Assembly (NCBI GenBank): GCA_016792685.1
Contig: JAEULQ010000060.1
Span: forward strand, 1 to 64,000
Direction: 5' to 3'
Length of the DNA: 64,000 nucleotides
Source: Tabrizicola sp.
Lineage (GTDB): Bacteria > Pseudomonadota > Alphaproteobacteria > Rhodobacterales > Rhodobacteraceae
Part shown: positions 52,648 to 63,130 of the stretch, piece after piece
Position numbering within the stretch: position 1 is the first letter of the stretch
How the letters are laid out: every line of letters begins with the position of its first letter
Made by a program: the position numbers and the translations under genes
The notes under the pieces: generated by a model
Told to the model about the DNA's origin: nothing
The model's database searches: none
Seen by the model: the letters and a program-made list of their open reading frames with translations, nothing else

Positions 52648-53016
52648 ATGAAACTCCCGTCCCTCAACGTTCTTGGCCAGACGCTGGAGCCCTGCTCGAC
52701 CGATCCGGTCACCGGCTTCTTCCGCGACGGCTGCTGCAACACCGGCCCGATGGACCGGGGCCTGCACACCGTTTGCGCCCTGATGACTGCCGAGTTTCTG
52801 GCGCTGTCGAAATACCTCGGGAACGATTTGTCTACCCCGCGCCCGGAATACGGCTTTCAGGGTCTGAAGCCCGGCGATCAGTGGTGCCTTTGTGCTTCCC
52901 GCTTCCTGCAGGCCCATGACGAGGGCGCAGCGCCTAAGGTCCGCCTGGCCGCCACCCATCAGGCCACGCTCGCCATCGTGCCCCTCGACGTGCTGCGGCA
53001 ATACGCCACCGACTGA
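52648..53016 (+). CDS. DUF2237 family protein
   Basis: A 122-residue protein matching the DUF2237 pattern: NVLGQTLEPCSTDPVTGFFRDGCC near the N-terminus, then HTVCALMTAEFLALSKYLGNDL and the C-terminal GDQWCLCASRFLQA. The cysteines suggest metal binding, but no activity is known. It follows the FAD monooxygenase by 77 bases in the same direction. Confidence 0.87.
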   Translation: MKLPSLNVLGQTLEPCSTDPVTGFFRDGCCNTGPMDRGLHTVCALMTAEFLALSKYLGNDLSTPRPEYGFQGLKPGDQWCLCASRFLQAHDEGAAPKVRLAATHQATLAIVPLDVLRQYATD

Positions 53017-53072
53017 CCGACGGCTCATCGATGGACTTCGTCCACGCCTCGCAGGATCATCGCGGGAGGCGC

Positions 53073-53489
53073 ATGCAATGCGACGACGAGCATCCGATGA
53101 ACCCGCCCCGCTTCGACATCACCGAAAGTCAGATCGCCGCTGTCGTGGCAACCTTTTACGGCTGTATCCGCGAACATCCCGGCCTCGGACCCGTCTTCGC
53201 CGCCCATGTCACCGACTGGCCTGCGCACGAAGAAAAGATCGCCCGCTTCTGGCGCAATGCGATCCTGCACGAGCGGAGTTATGACGGAAACCCCATGGCC
53301 GTCCACCGCGCGGCAGCCAATGTGAAGCCACCGATGTTCGCCGTCTGGCTCGGGCTTTTCGACAGCGTTCTCAGGCTGGAATTGCCGCCCGAGACTGCGA
53401 CCCAGTGGTCGGCCCTTGCCCATCGTATCGGGCGCGGCCTGATGTTCGGGCTGCTAGGGGCGGACGGCGCGCCGCCCTCACTTCGCTGA
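53073..53489 (+). CDS. Group III truncated haemoglobin
   Basis: A short globin of 138 residues that binds haem in the cytoplasm. Group III features are VVATFYGCIREHPGLGPVFAAH and W-x(4)-KIARFWRNAIL with the proximal-side region MAVHRAAANVKPPMFAVWLGLF (histidine in VHRA). ATG 53073 was chosen because GGGAGG lies just upstream; ATG 53097 (MNPPRFDI) would match the usual domain start. Its last 12 bases overlap the converging LuxR-type gene. Likely roles are O2/NO binding (family knowledge). Confidence 0.88.
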   Translation: MQCDDEHPMNPPRFDITESQIAAVVATFYGCIREHPGLGPVFAAHVTDWPAHEEKIARFWRNAILHERSYDGNPMAVHRAAANVKPPMFAVWLGLFDSVLRLELPPETATQWSALAHRIGRGLMFGLLGADGAPPSLR

Positions 53490-54035
53490 GACGGCCGACT
53501 GCGTCACCTGATCCGGCATCGGCCGCACCGCCCCGTCATCCCGCATTAGGTCCTCGATGAAGAGGCTCAGTAGCTGCGACCGTCCGCTCACACCCGCCTT
53601 GCGATAGATCGCATTGGTCTGGGCCTTGACCGTCCCCTCGCTGGTCGAACGCAGAACCGCAATCTCGGCCGTCGACATGCCCTTGATCGCGAATAGCGCC
53701 ACATCCTTTTCCGAAGGCGTCAGCCCCCATTCCGCAAACCGCTCCTGCAAGAGGTCGGCAAAGGCCCCCGAGGCCCGGCGCAGCTGTTCTTCCGCGCGAT
53801 GCCGTTCCTTGAGAGCCCGCCGCAGCATGAAGCCGCCGACCACCACGCCAAGGACCAGACCGAGCGAGGCGCCGATCTCGATCATCTCGCGCATTTCCCA
53901 GCTGATCGGCGTTGTCCGGATTCCCAGCACCGACGACAGGACATCGGACACGAAAAAGACGGCGCACAGCGCTTGGATCACGAAGATCGCAAGAAAGGGT
54001 AGCGCGCGTTTCAAACCAGGCCCCGACGGCGACAC
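53478..54035 (-). CDS. Membrane-anchored LuxR-type transcriptional regulator
   Basis: A 185-residue protein with two N-terminal transmembrane helices (about residues 11-37 and 52-72), a short charged helix, and a C-terminal LuxR helix-turn-helix (about 105-165) with LTPSEKDVALFAIKGMSTAEIA and the recognition part SEGTVKAQTNAIYRKAGVS. There is no receiver or autoinducer domain, so it would have to bind DNA from the membrane, perhaps sensing through its short periplasmic loop. It starts 6 bases after a polyaspartate protein gene and is the third gene of that operon. Confidence 0.85.
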   Translation of the reverse strand: MSPSGPGLKRALPFLAIFVIQALCAVFFVSDVLSSVLGIRTTPISWEMREMIEIGASLGLVLGVVVGGFMLRRALKERHRAEEQLRRASGAFADLLQERFAEWGLTPSEKDVALFAIKGMSTAEIAVLRSTSEGTVKAQTNAIYRKAGVSGRSQLLSLFIEDLMRDDGAVRPMPDQVTQSAVSAK

Positions 54036-54041
54036 TTCCGG

Positions 54042-54485
<444 letters not shown>

Positions 54486-54573
54486 TGGGACACCCCGACC
54501 CTTACCCAAGGAACTATGTTCCATGCCGAAGGCCCCGGCAAGACCGGGGCCCCTCTGTCTTCATAGCGTGCGT

Positions 54574-55035
<462 letters not shown>

Positions 55036-55247
55036 CAGAAGGTCTCCTACAGGTTGCGGTTCCGGTTCACCCCGGGGCATCCGGACCCCTGTGGCGAAAC
55101 ATGGGACAATGAAGCTGCACTCCTCCCGACCTGGCCATTGCACTGCAGTTTACCCCCGGCCACCTATGCCCTCGGTTGGCAGCACTAAACCCCAGTTTAC
55201 GGCCCTGCTGCAGTTGGGATGCCAAATGGCGGCCCGTCTGGCAAAGC

Positions 55248-55277
55248 AAAAAGGCCCGCAGCTTGGCGCTGCGGGCC
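55248..55277 (-). terminator. Rho-independent terminator of trpB
   Basis: On the minus strand a perfect 10-pair stem GGCCCGCAGC/GCTGCGGGCC with a 5-base loop is followed directly by TTTTT. It begins 28 bases after the trpB stop codon and is the clearest terminator in the window. Confidence 0.9.
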
Positions 55278-55304
55278 CCGTTTCGATCAAAGGTTTATGC
55301 CGTT

Positions 55305-56537
55305 TCAGACCTTCATCTGTACGCCAAGGTGTTTGGCGACCGTGAAGATGTCCTTGTCGCCCCGTCCGCACATGTTCATCACGATGATCTTGTCGCGCCC
55401 CATGGTCGGCGCCAGCTTCATCACATGGGCCAAAGCATGGCTCGGTTCGAGCGCGGGGATGATTCCCTCCAGCCGGCAGCACAGCTGGAAGGCCTCCAGC
55501 GCCTCGGCATCGGTGATCGAGACATATTCCGCCCGGCCCACGTCATGCAGCCAGGAATGTTCAGGCCCGATCCCGGGGTAATCCAGGCCCGCGCTGATCG
55601 AGAAGCCTTCCAGGATCTGCCCGTCCGCGTCCTGCAGAAGGTAGGTCCGGTTCCCATGCAGCACGCCAGGACGCCCGCCGGTGAGGGAGGCGCAATGCTC
55701 CATCCGCTCGTCCACGCCCTTGCCGCCCGCTTCCACACCCACGATCCGCACCGAAGGATCGTCGAGGAAGGGGAAGAAAAGCCCCATCGCGTTCGACCCG
55801 CCCCCGATCGCTGCCACCACGGCATCGGGAAGACGGCCTTCGCCCTCCTGCTCGGCCAGCTGCCAGCGTACTTCCTTGCCGATGATCGACTGGAAATCGC
55901 GGACCATCGCCGGATAGGGATGCGGCCCGGCCACCGTTCCGATGCAATAGAACGTGTCACGGACATTGGTCACCCAATCCCGCAGCGCGTCGTTCATCGC
56001 ATCCTTCAGCGTGCCGCGACCGCTGGTCACGGGGATCACCTCAGCCCCCAGAAGCTTCATCCGGAAAACGTTCGGCGCCTGACGTTCCACGTCATGCGCG
56101 CCCATGTAAACCACGCATTTCAGCCCGAACTTGGCACAGACCGTGGCCGTGGCCACCCCATGCTGGCCCGCACCGGTCTCGGCAATGATCCGGGTCTTGC
56201 CCATGCGGCGGGCTAGGATGATCTGTCCCAGCACGTTGTTGATCTTGTGCGCGCCGGTATGGTTCAGCTCGTCGCGCTTCATATAGACCTTGGCGCCGCC
56301 CAGATGCTCGGTCAGCCGGGGCGCGAAATAGAGGGGCGAGGGACGCCCGACATAGTGCTTCCACAGGTCGTCCATCTCGGCCCAGAATGTCGGGTCGGTC
56401 TTGGCGTGGTTGTAGCGCTCTTCCAGCTCCAGGATCAGCGGCATCAGCGTCTCGGAGACAAACCGCCCGCCGAATAGCCCGAACCGGCCCTGCTCGTCCG
56501 GCCCCGTCATGAAGCTGTTCAACCCGTCTTCGGCCAT
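55305..56537 (-). CDS. trpB: Tryptophan synthase beta chain
   Basis: TrpB joins indole and serine to tryptophan in a complex with TrpA. The 410-residue protein has the start [17 protein letters not shown], the pyridoxal-phosphate lysine in GAHKINN, the E of ETGAGQHG, and the phosphate-binding GGGSNAMG. The ATG at 56537 gives the standard N-terminus; a longer frame runs upstream through a repeat. It lies 261 bases after trpF, a gap filled by repeats. The trpA gene is not in the window. Confidence 0.96.
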   Translation of the reverse strand: MAEDGLNSFMTGPDEQGRFGLFGGRFVSETLMPLILELEERYNHAKTDPTFWAEMDDLWKHYVGRPSPLYFAPRLTEHLGGAKVYMKRDELNHTGAHKINNVLGQIILARRMGKTRIIAETGAGQHGVATATVCAKFGLKCVVYMGAHDVERQAPNVFRMKLLGAEVIPVTSGRGTLKDAMNDALRDWVTNVRDTFYCIGTVAGPHPYPAMVRDFQSIIGKEVRWQLAEQEGEGRLPDAVVAAIGGGSNAMGLFFPFLDDPSVRIVGVEAGGKGVDERMEHCASLTGGRPGVLHGNRTYLLQDADGQILEGFSISAGLDYPGIGPEHSWLHDVGRAEYVSITDAEALEAFQLCCRLEGIIPALEPSHALAHVMKLAPTMGRDKIIVMNMCGRGDKDIFTVAKHLGVQMKV

Positions 56538-56607
56538 GGCATACCCCCGTTGTTCCTCTTGGGATGTAGCGCCAATGCCCGCCCGGGGAAAGGGGGGCGC
56601 TGCCCCC

Positions 56608-56760
56608 GTCTCCGCATGGGCGGAGACTCCCCCGGGATATTTCCGCAAAGATGAAAGCGCTGTCCGATTGTCTTTCATCTTTGTCCAAATATCCCCGCCG
56701 GAGGCTAGCCCGAGGAGGCGCGCTCTTCGCGCGCTGACGAGACAAAGTGCTTGCGGCGCA
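56608..56760. repeat. Inverted and dispersed repeats between trpF and trpB
   Basis: Three structures follow one another: a perfect hairpin GTCTCCGC-ATGG-GCGGAGAC (56608-56627); an inverted repeat of about 24 bases, GGGATATTT...AAAGATGAAAG at 56634-56657 against CTTTCATCTTT...AAATATCCCC at 56672-56696; and copy 2 of the CCCCGCCGGAGGC repeat (56687-56760; first copy at 51258-51327). All lie in the leader of trpB. Confidence 0.65.
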
Positions 56761-56798
56761 AGCCGCTCCATTCAATAGCCGCCCCGAGCCCCCGGGCG

Positions 56799-57467
56799 CT
56801 ACCGCAGGATCGGCACCCCGCCCTTCACACCCTTCGCCGCCTCGACAAAGGCCGCGATCTTCGCCGCATCCTTCACACCGGGCGCGCTTTCAACGCCGCT
56901 CGCGACATCGACCTGCCGCGCCCCGGTGCGCTGGATGGCCTGTCCCACATTCTCGGGGGTCAGCCCTCCGGCCAGCATCCAGGGTTTCAGCCACTTGCGC
57001 CCGACCAGAAGTCTCCAGTCGAAGGTCAGCCCGTTGCCGCCGGGCAGGACGGCACCCTTCGGCGCCTTGGCATCGACCAGGATCTGATCCGCCACCAGCT
57101 GGTAATCGAGGAGTGGCGCCAGGTCTGCTTCCTCTGCCACGCCAATAACTTTCATCACCGGCAGCCCGTAGCGCGCCTTCACTTCAGCCACCCGGGCCGG
57201 GGTTTCGTGGCCGTGAAGCTGCAGCATGTCGAGCGGTACCCCGCCCACGATCGCATCCAGCGTCCCGTCATCGGCATCGACCACCAGCGCTACCTTGCAA
57301 AGGCCTTCCGGCGCGGACAGGGCCAGTGCGTGGGCAGCTTCGGGGGGCACATAGCGCGGGGATTTCGGAAAGAAGTTGAACCCGGCATAGGCGGCCCCCG
57401 CCTGGGCCACCGCCGCGACATCGTCGGGCGTCTTCAGCCCGCAGATCTTGACCCGGACCTCGCGCAT
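56799..57467 (-). CDS. trpF: Phosphoribosylanthranilate isomerase
   Basis: TrpF performs the Amadori rearrangement in tryptophan synthesis. The 222-residue TIM barrel has the N-terminal VKICGLK with the catalytic cysteine, [12 protein letters not shown], the LQLHGHE strand, DAKAPKG, and the phosphate loop AGGLTPENV. The start at 57467 overlaps the stop of the lapA-like gene by one base (TGATG). The frame continues upstream but outside the family. The operon order rpsA-ihfB-lapA-trpF-trpB is usual for this bacterial group. Confidence 0.95.
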   Translation of the reverse strand: MREVRVKICGLKTPDDVAAVAQAGAAYAGFNFFPKSPRYVPPEAAHALALSAPEGLCKVALVVDADDGTLDAIVGGVPLDMLQLHGHETPARVAEVKARYGLPVMKVIGVAEEADLAPLLDYQLVADQILVDAKAPKGAVLPGGNGLTFDWRLLVGRKWLKPWMLAGGLTPENVGQAIQRTGARQVDVASGVESAPGVKDAAKIAAFVEAAKGVKGGVPILR

Positions 57468-57820
57468 CAACGCTTGTCCAAAAGCGCCAGAACCTCGTCC
57501 TTCGGCGGGACCGAAGTCGAATCCCGCAGCACGGCCAGCTCCCGCTCCAGCCGCGCAACTTCCCGCGATTTCCGGCTGGCCGTCGCGCGGTGCCCGTGCT
57601 CGCGGAACCATTCCCAGACAAAGCCGATCAGCACCCCCGCGATGATCCCGCCGAAGATGATCAGGAACAGCGGCAGTTCCATCGCCCAGGTCAGCCCGGT
57701 CAGCGCGGCCAGGTCCTCGGGCAAAAGCCGGACGACGACAGGCGCGCGGTTGGCCAAAGCAACCGTCAGCAGGCCAATGCCCACAAGGCCCAGGAATATC
57801 AGTCTCAGATATCGGATCAT
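57467..57820 (-). CDS. LapA domain protein (DUF1049)
   Basis: A small inner-membrane protein of 117 residues with two hairpin helices ([18 protein letters not shown] and [18 protein letters not shown]) and a cytoplasmic helix ([18 protein letters not shown]), the LapA layout. In E. coli LapA works with LapB in control of lipopolysaccharide synthesis; here only the domain is seen. The ATG at 57820 is preferred over a GTG four codons earlier. It is coupled to trpF. Confidence 0.85.
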   Translation of the reverse strand: MIRYLRLIFLGLVGIGLLTVALANRAPVVVRLLPEDLAALTGLTWAMELPLFLIIFGGIIAGVLIGFVWEWFREHGHRATASRKSREVARLERELAVLRDSTSVPPKDEVLALLDKR

Positions 57821-57890
57821 TCGCGTCGGCACCCCAGGGTTCAGGGGCCAATATCGGCCCGATCCGGGCCGGGCGCAAGGCGAAGCGCGG

Positions 57891-58172
57891 TTACTTGCCG
57901 TTCAGCCGGTCGCGCAGAAGCTTGCCGGTCTTGAAGAACGGCACCTTCTTGTCGTCCACCTTGACCGACTCGCCCGTCCGGGGATTGCGGCCAACCCGCG
58001 CATCCCGGGCCTTTACCGAGAAGGCGCCGAAGCCCCTCAGCTCCACCCGGTCGCCCTTGGCCAGGGCTTCGATGATCTCTTCGAAGACCGTGTTCACGAT
58101 CCGCTCGACATGTCTCTGCGTCAAATGCGGGTTTTCATCCGCGATCTTCTGGATCAGTTCCGACCGGATCAT
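57891..58172 (-). CDS. ihfB: Integration host factor subunit beta
   Basis: A 93-residue HU/IHF-fold DNA-bending protein. The DNA-intercalating arm has GRNPRTGE, and the body starts [17 protein letters not shown]. The IHF-beta form is supported by its place after rpsA. It probably pairs with an alpha subunit coded elsewhere. The ATG at 58172 follows GGGGGGAT. Confidence 0.93.
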   Translation of the reverse strand: MIRSELIQKIADENPHLTQRHVERIVNTVFEEIIEALAKGDRVELRGFGAFSVKARDARVGRNPRTGESVKVDDKKVPFFKTGKLLRDRLNGK

Positions 58173-58281
58173 CAAATCCCCCCTGTGGTTCAGCCCCTGG
58201 CAGGCGACCGCCACGCTATTGTTCTGCCACGACTATAGCGGCAGGATTTGTGTTCGGGCAAACAAAAACCGGGACTTGCCC

Positions 58282-58312
58282 AAAAGGAAAAGGCCCCGCT
58301 TGTGGCGGGGCC
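58282..58312 (-). terminator. Rho-independent terminator downstream of rpsA
   Basis: On the minus strand GGCCCCGC/GCGGGGCC (8 pairs, 5-base loop) is followed by TTTTCCTTTT. It starts 35 bases after the rpsA stop, so ihfB probably has its own promoter or receives read-through. Confidence 0.8.
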
Positions 58313-58346
58313 TCTCCGTTCAATCGCTGGTAAGCGAGCCGCTGGC

Positions 58347-60026
58347 TTAGCTGCGGTCCTTCAGGGCCGCGCCAAGGATGTCGCCCAGCGAGGCGCCCGA
58401 ATCGGACGAGCCATACTGCTCGACCGCTTCCTTCTCTTCGGCGATCTCGCGCGCCTTGATCGACAGGCCCAGCTTGCGGGTCTTCGGGTCGATGTTGGTC
58501 ACGCGGACGTCGACGTGGTCGCCCACCTGGAAGCGCTCGGGACGCTGGTCGGCGCGGTCGCGCGACAGGTCCGAACGGCGGATGAAGGACTTCTGGTTGT
58601 TGTACTCAACCTCGATCCCGCCTTCCTCGATCGCAGTCACGGTGACGGTGATGATCCCGCCCCGCTTCACGCCATCAACGGCATCGGTGAAGGTGTCGTC
58701 GCCCAGAGCCTTGATCGAGAGCGAGATACGCTCCTTCTCAACATCCACTTCGGTGACGGCGGCCTTGACCGTGTCGCCCTTGCGGTAGTTCTGGATGGCT
58801 TCTTCGCCGCGCTGGTCCCACGACAGGTCGGACAGGTGAACCATCCCGTCGATGTCGTTGTCGAGGCCGACGAACAGACCGAATTCGGTGATGTTCTTGA
58901 CTTCGCCCTCGATCGCCGAGCCCACCGGATGGGTTTCGGCAAAGACTTCCCACGGGTTGCGCTGGGTCTGCTTCAGGCCAAGCGAAACACGACGCTTGGC
59001 GCTGTCGATTTCCAGCACCATGACGTCCACTTCCTGCGAGGTGGAGACGATCTTGCCGGGGTGCACGTTCTTCTTGGTCCAGGACATTTCCGAGACGTGA
59101 ACCAGGCCCTCAACCCCCGCTTCCAGCTCCACGAAGGCGCCGTAATCGGTGATGTTGGTGACGCGGCCTTTGTGGACCGTGCCGATCGCATACATCTTCT
59201 CGACCGCATCCCACGGATCGGACTGGAGCTGCTTCATGCCCAGGCTGATGCGGTGGGTGTCCTTGTTGATCTTGATGACCTGGACCTTGACGGTCTCGCC
59301 GATCGACAGGATCTCCGACGGATGGTTGACGCGGCGCCAGGCCATGTCGGTAACGTGCAGCAGGCCGTCAACGCCGCCCAGGTCAACGAACGCACCGTAT
59401 TCGGTGATGTTCTTGACCACGCCGTCGACGACTTGACCTTCGGTCAGGTTGCCGATGACTTCGGCGCGCTGTTCGGCGCGGCTTTCTTCCAGGATCGCGC
59501 GACGCGAGACAACGATGTTGCCGCGACGACGGTCCATCTTCAGGATCTGGAACGGCTGCTTCATGCCCATCAGCGGGCCAGCGTCGCGCACGGGGCGCAC
59601 GTCAACCTGCGAACCAGGAAGGAACGCCACAGCGCCCCCGAGGTCGACCGTGAAGCCGCCCTTGACCCGACCGAAGATCGCGCCATCGACGCGCTGCTCG
59701 GCGGCATAGGCCTTCTCGAGCCGGTCCCAAGCCTCTTCGCGGCGGGCCTTCTCGCGGCTGATCTGAGCTTCGCCGCGGGCATTTTCCACGCGGTCCAGAT
59801 AGACCTCGACAGTGTCGCCCACGTTGATGTTGGGCTGCTCGCCGGGGTTCGCGAATTCCTTAAGGTCGATGCGGCCTTCCATCTTGTAGCCGACATCGAT
59901 GATGGCCTGGCCCGCCTCGATGGCGATGACCTTGCCTTTGACGACAGTGCCCTCTTCGGGGGTGTCGATCTCGAAGCTTTCCTTCAGAAGGGCTTCGAAG
60001 TCTTCCATGGTTGCTTTAGCGCACAT
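58347..60026 (-). CDS. rpsA: 30S ribosomal protein S1
   Basis: S1 brings messages to the ribosome. The 559-residue protein shows six S1-type RNA-binding repeats; the best preserved carry GRVTNITDYGAFVEL, GEVKNITEFGLFVGL and GVVKNITEYGAFVDL. Length matches alphaproteobacterial S1. The ATG at 60026 (MCAKATMEDFE) follows AAGGAAA; the next ATG would be 60008. In many proteobacteria cmk is its direct upstream neighbour; here a KAP NTPase and an M19 dipeptidase lie between. Confidence 0.96.
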   Translation of the reverse strand: MCAKATMEDFEALLKESFEIDTPEEGTVVKGKVIAIEAGQAIIDVGYKMEGRIDLKEFANPGEQPNINVGDTVEVYLDRVENARGEAQISREKARREEAWDRLEKAYAAEQRVDGAIFGRVKGGFTVDLGGAVAFLPGSQVDVRPVRDAGPLMGMKQPFQILKMDRRRGNIVVSRRAILEESRAEQRAEVIGNLTEGQVVDGVVKNITEYGAFVDLGGVDGLLHVTDMAWRRVNHPSEILSIGETVKVQVIKINKDTHRISLGMKQLQSDPWDAVEKMYAIGTVHKGRVTNITDYGAFVELEAGVEGLVHVSEMSWTKKNVHPGKIVSTSQEVDVMVLEIDSAKRRVSLGLKQTQRNPWEVFAETHPVGSAIEGEVKNITEFGLFVGLDNDIDGMVHLSDLSWDQRGEEAIQNYRKGDTVKAAVTEVDVEKERISLSIKALGDDTFTDAVDGVKRGGIITVTVTAIEEGGIEVEYNNQKSFIRRSDLSRDRADQRPERFQVGDHVDVRVTNIDPKTRKLGLSIKAREIAEEKEAVEQYGSSDSGASLGDILGAALKDRS

Positions 60027-60264
60027 ATAGATCAGTTTCCTTTGCTTGGTTGTCACTGGCCATGCGGTTGGCTCCGCCGGTCTTGCTCGCGTCCTGAACG
60101 AAAAAAAGCGCGGGCCTCCGGAAATCCGGCGCCAGCGAGTCCCTTCAGGATGCGGCGCCTATAGCCGCAATGGCCCAGCGAGGCAAGGGAAAGCCGGTGG
60201 CTGTTGGACCGCGAGACAGAATGCCGCCCCTTGTGACAGAACAGTCCTCCCAAACTTCGACATA

Positions 60265-60424
60265 GGGCAGCGCCCGACCGCCGGGTGGGCGAGCACCGGC
60301 GGGTTTAGGCGCTTTATGGTTCCAGATACTTCCCCCGAAGTTCTGCTGGCGACGTTGCAAAGCGCCCGCCCGAGGGGGCGGTCGGGCGCTGCCCGGCGGC
60401 GCGTTACCGCGCCTTGTTCCGGGC
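60265..60424 (+). repeat. Dispersed structured element, copy 3
   Basis: Third copy of the element. The left arm GGGCAGCGCCCGACCGCC (60265-60282) is exactly complementary to 60377-60394 over 18 bases. Compared with copy 2 the arm sequence differs, but both sides have changed together. The core AGGCGCTTTATGGT and GCAAAGCGCCC are conserved. The right-end hairpin GGCGCG-TTAC-CGCGCC keeps the loop while changing the stem, and CTGCCCGG/CCGGGCAG replaces GGCCCGG/CCGGGCC. It lies between the KAP gene stop and the rpsA start. Confidence 0.75.
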
Positions 60425-60508
60425 AGTGGCTGTCTGGAGTGAATCGAAACGAGTTGAAGCCCACGTCGGCGCAGGGCTCAAACTGAACCAGTCGGGTTCC
60501 CGGTGCCA

Positions 60509-61867
60509 TCAAACCATCAACCGATGCACTGCTTGAAGCATCGCCTCGTGCTCCGGAACGTAGCGAGGGCCGAATCCAACCAAGACCTTATACCAGTCGT
60601 GCCAGATTTTCCCTTCGGGAGCAGGCCCCAAGCCATACCTGTCATCCGGAAGGCCCATCAATTCAGGGCAGTGTTTGCTTACGAACAACTCTCCGCTGAC
60701 CAAGTGCAACCCGCTCAGGGCTACATCGACTTCCGATTTTTGAGCTATCTCGACAGCTCTCTTCGTTAGCTCGGCCCGAGAAAAGGCCACGGCATTTACG
60801 TCGGTAGCCGCCTCAACGAACGCCATATGGACGAGCAGCGAACAATCGATAGGTCGGTCACGGTAGCACCTTAACGCTATCTCCACCCGCTGTAGGGTCC
60901 GCTTGATTTGCCGGAAGGAAAGGCCACCCTTTACGGCCCACTCTCCGGCGAGATCCGCCGCCGCCTCGACCGAAAACGCCTCCCCCTCCCCGAACGGAAT
61001 GGCCAGCGGCAGCTTCATCGCCAAGTCCCGTGTCGCGACCCTGACTGCTTCCTCCGTCACTCTCAGCCTCAGCCGAAGGTCGACAAACTTCTCGAGATAT
61101 TTCTCGCCCGCATCCTTTGTCCCGAACCGATGCTGCGCGATCCCCTCTAGGTAGTCCGCATTCACCATCAGGCAGAACACAAACCCCGGCCGACCGAACA
61201 CCAGCTTCATCGCCTCCAGCAGCGCAATCGCATAATCCGGGTGGCAGCGGTCCAACTCGTCGATCAGGATCACGACCCGCTTCGCTTTCCGCCCTTCGGT
61301 CAGCGCATCGCGGAGGGCGTCGATCTGCTCGGGCAACTCCATTTGCCGGGCATGTTCTGCCGCCAACTGGCTGGCGATCATCTGCCCCGCCAGCTTCGAC
61401 ATCCCGTCTTCGATTTCCTTGACGGACTCCTCCAGCGCCTCGTTGCCCTCGACCTTGCCCGACATCCAGCCCGATGCCGCCTCGATCACCTCTTCCGCCC
61501 CGTTGCGCAGCACGATCCTCAGCGCCGCCTTTGACGCCACACCGGCCAGCTTCCCGCCTTTCGCCGCAAGACTGGCCACCTTTGACCGCTCCTTCACAGG
61601 CGCCGCCGCCAAGAGCGCCCCCAGAAAAGTGACAATCGGCTCGCCCGAATGATCCGACTGTTGCGCGTCGATCTCGACCACGACCTCGCCCGCCTGCCGC
61701 AAATGCGCGGCCCAGGCCTTGCGGAAGAAGGTCTTGCCATGGCCAAACCCGGCCTCGATAGAGATGACCTTGGTGTCGTCGATTGACTGGATCAGGTTGG
61801 TGAAGGTGCTGCCATAGGCCGCAAAGTCCAGCAGGTCGCCATCCCAAGGGTTCACAGCGTCAGCCAA
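60509..61867 (-). CDS. KAP family P-loop NTPase
   Basis: A 452-residue protein of the KAP class of STAND-like P-loop NTPases, some of which take part in phage exclusion. Counted from this start, Walker A GFGHGKTF is at residues 40-47 and Walker B VVILIDELDR at 198-207, followed by CHPDYAIALLEAMK, typical of KAP. The membrane helices often inserted between the two motifs are not evident; that segment is instead a long helical region. The TTG at 61867 was chosen because GGAGG lies 5 bases upstream; a GTG at 61885 would add six residues but has no such site. It interrupts the cmk-rpsA neighbourhood. Confidence 0.85.
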   Translation of the reverse strand: MADAVNPWDGDLLDFAAYGSTFTNLIQSIDDTKVISIEAGFGHGKTFFRKAWAAHLRQAGEVVVEIDAQQSDHSGEPIVTFLGALLAAAPVKERSKVASLAAKGGKLAGVASKAALRIVLRNGAEEVIEAASGWMSGKVEGNEALEESVKEIEDGMSKLAGQMIASQLAAEHARQMELPEQIDALRDALTEGRKAKRVVILIDELDRCHPDYAIALLEAMKLVFGRPGFVFCLMVNADYLEGIAQHRFGTKDAGEKYLEKFVDLRLRLRVTEEAVRVATRDLAMKLPLAIPFGEGEAFSVEAAADLAGEWAVKGGLSFRQIKRTLQRVEIALRCYRDRPIDCSLLVHMAFVEAATDVNAVAFSRAELTKRAVEIAQKSEVDVALSGLHLVSGELFVSKHCPELMGLPDDRYGLGPAPEGKIWHDWYKVLVGFGPRYVPEHEAMLQAVHRLMV

Positions 61868-62143
61868 TTCATCCTCCAAAATCACTTGTCAGCCAATCTA
61901 GAGGGTTTCCCGGTGCTGCGCCAAGGCTCGCCCCCAAACTCTCCTCGAATCGCACCGCTTGGTTAACGGCCTTCGCGTCTTCCGTGCGCAGAGACGAAAG
62001 GAAGACAGAAGGAAGAGGAAAGAAGACAACCAACTTGTCTGAATTCCCCAAGATTAACCCAGCGTTCCCATGTGGTTGGAGCTCCTTGCGGCCCCCACCG
62101 CATCGTCGACCGGCGCCCCTGGGAAGGGACCTACATTCCCACC

Positions 62144-63130
62144 CTACCCGCGCCAGACCTGCCGGGCGACGCGGGCGAAATTGCCACCGAAAAGGGCCGC
62201 GCAGTCCCCGGCGCTCCAGCCGCGGTTCAGAAGCTCGGACTTCAGCGCGACGATGATCGACGGCGAGGCGACCTGCACGCCTTCCGCCCGGCCATAGCCC
62301 TCGGCAGGGGGCCAGAATTCGGGATGCGCAGCCAGGATCGTCGCAACATCTTCGCCGACCTGCGCGCCTTCGGTCGGGAACCAGTCCAGCCCAAGGGCGA
62401 CATGGGCGGGACCCGCCACGCTGGCGACATGGTCGATGTGATCGGCAATCACCCGCGCGTCCGCCGGGCCGCCGAGGAAGAGATCAATGCCGCAAATCCC
62501 CACCACACCACCCTGGGCGGCCACGGCCCGCACCACCGCATCGCTGACATTGCGGCCATGCCCGGCCAGCGCCTTGCAGCCGGCATGGCTGATCACCACC
62601 GGGTCCTGCGACGCCTCCAGAAGGTCCATCACCGTCCGCTCACCCGCATGCGCGCCATCGACGATCATGCCCAGCCGGTTCATTTCGGCCACGACCCTGC
62701 GGCCGAAGGCGGTCAGGCCGTGGTCGTCGTCATGACACCCCCCGGCCGCATCGGTGTTGCGGTTGTAGGCCAAGAGCATCTGCCGCACGCCAAGCTGATG
62801 GAAGACCTCGACATTTCCCGCATCGCCGCCCAGCGCCACCGCGCCCTCGATGTCAAAGGCGACCGACAGTTTCCCCGCCGCCCGCGCGGCCTCGATACCG
62901 GCCAGCGACCCCGCCATCTGCGCCCAATCCGAGGCCGCGATCCGGCGCGACCAGTCCCGGGCGGTAGCCAGCGCATGGGCGCCGTCCAGCAGATCGAATC
63001 CCACGTTCAGCGAAACATGCGAGAACCCGGCGTCGCGATAGGCGCGCAGGGCCTCCCATCCGCGGCCGGGGGCCGGAAAGATTCCGGCATGTGCCTCCCA
63101 GATCAGATCGTACGCGTCCATCACATTCAT
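62144..63130 (-). CDS. M19 family membrane (renal-type) dipeptidase
   Basis: A 328-residue zinc dipeptidase-like TIM barrel. The family motifs are the early WEAHAG (normally DGH-type), DIEG with the metal-bridging glutamate, [19 protein letters not shown], the VDGAHAG histidine and [16 protein letters not shown]. The aspartate usual in the first motif (DGHxD) is not seen in its standard form, so the second zinc site may be altered. The ATG at 63130 overlaps the cmk stop codon (ATGA), which indicates translational coupling. Substrate unknown; D-amino-acid-containing dipeptides are possible. Confidence 0.85.
   Translation of the reverse strand: MNVMDAYDLIWEAHAGIFPAPGRGWEALRAYRDAGFSHVSLNVGFDLLDGAHALATARDWSRRIAASDWAQMAGSLAGIEAARAAGKLSVAFDIEGAVALGGDAGNVEVFHQLGVRQMLLAYNRNTDAAGGCHDDDHGLTAFGRRVVAEMNRLGMIVDGAHAGERTVMDLLEASQDPVVISHAGCKALAGHGRNVSDAVVRAVAAQGGVVGICGIDLFLGGPADARVIADHIDHVASVAGPAHVALGLDWFPTEGAQVGEDVATILAAHPEFWPPAEGYGRAEGVQVASPSIIVALKSELLNRGWSAGDCAALFGGNFARVARQVWRG

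Noticed and set aside
57468-57878. A fused protein from 57878 reading into trpF
   Set aside because: The upstream part is an out-of-family frame over the lapA-like gene; trpF has a normal start at 57467 overlapping that gene's stop.
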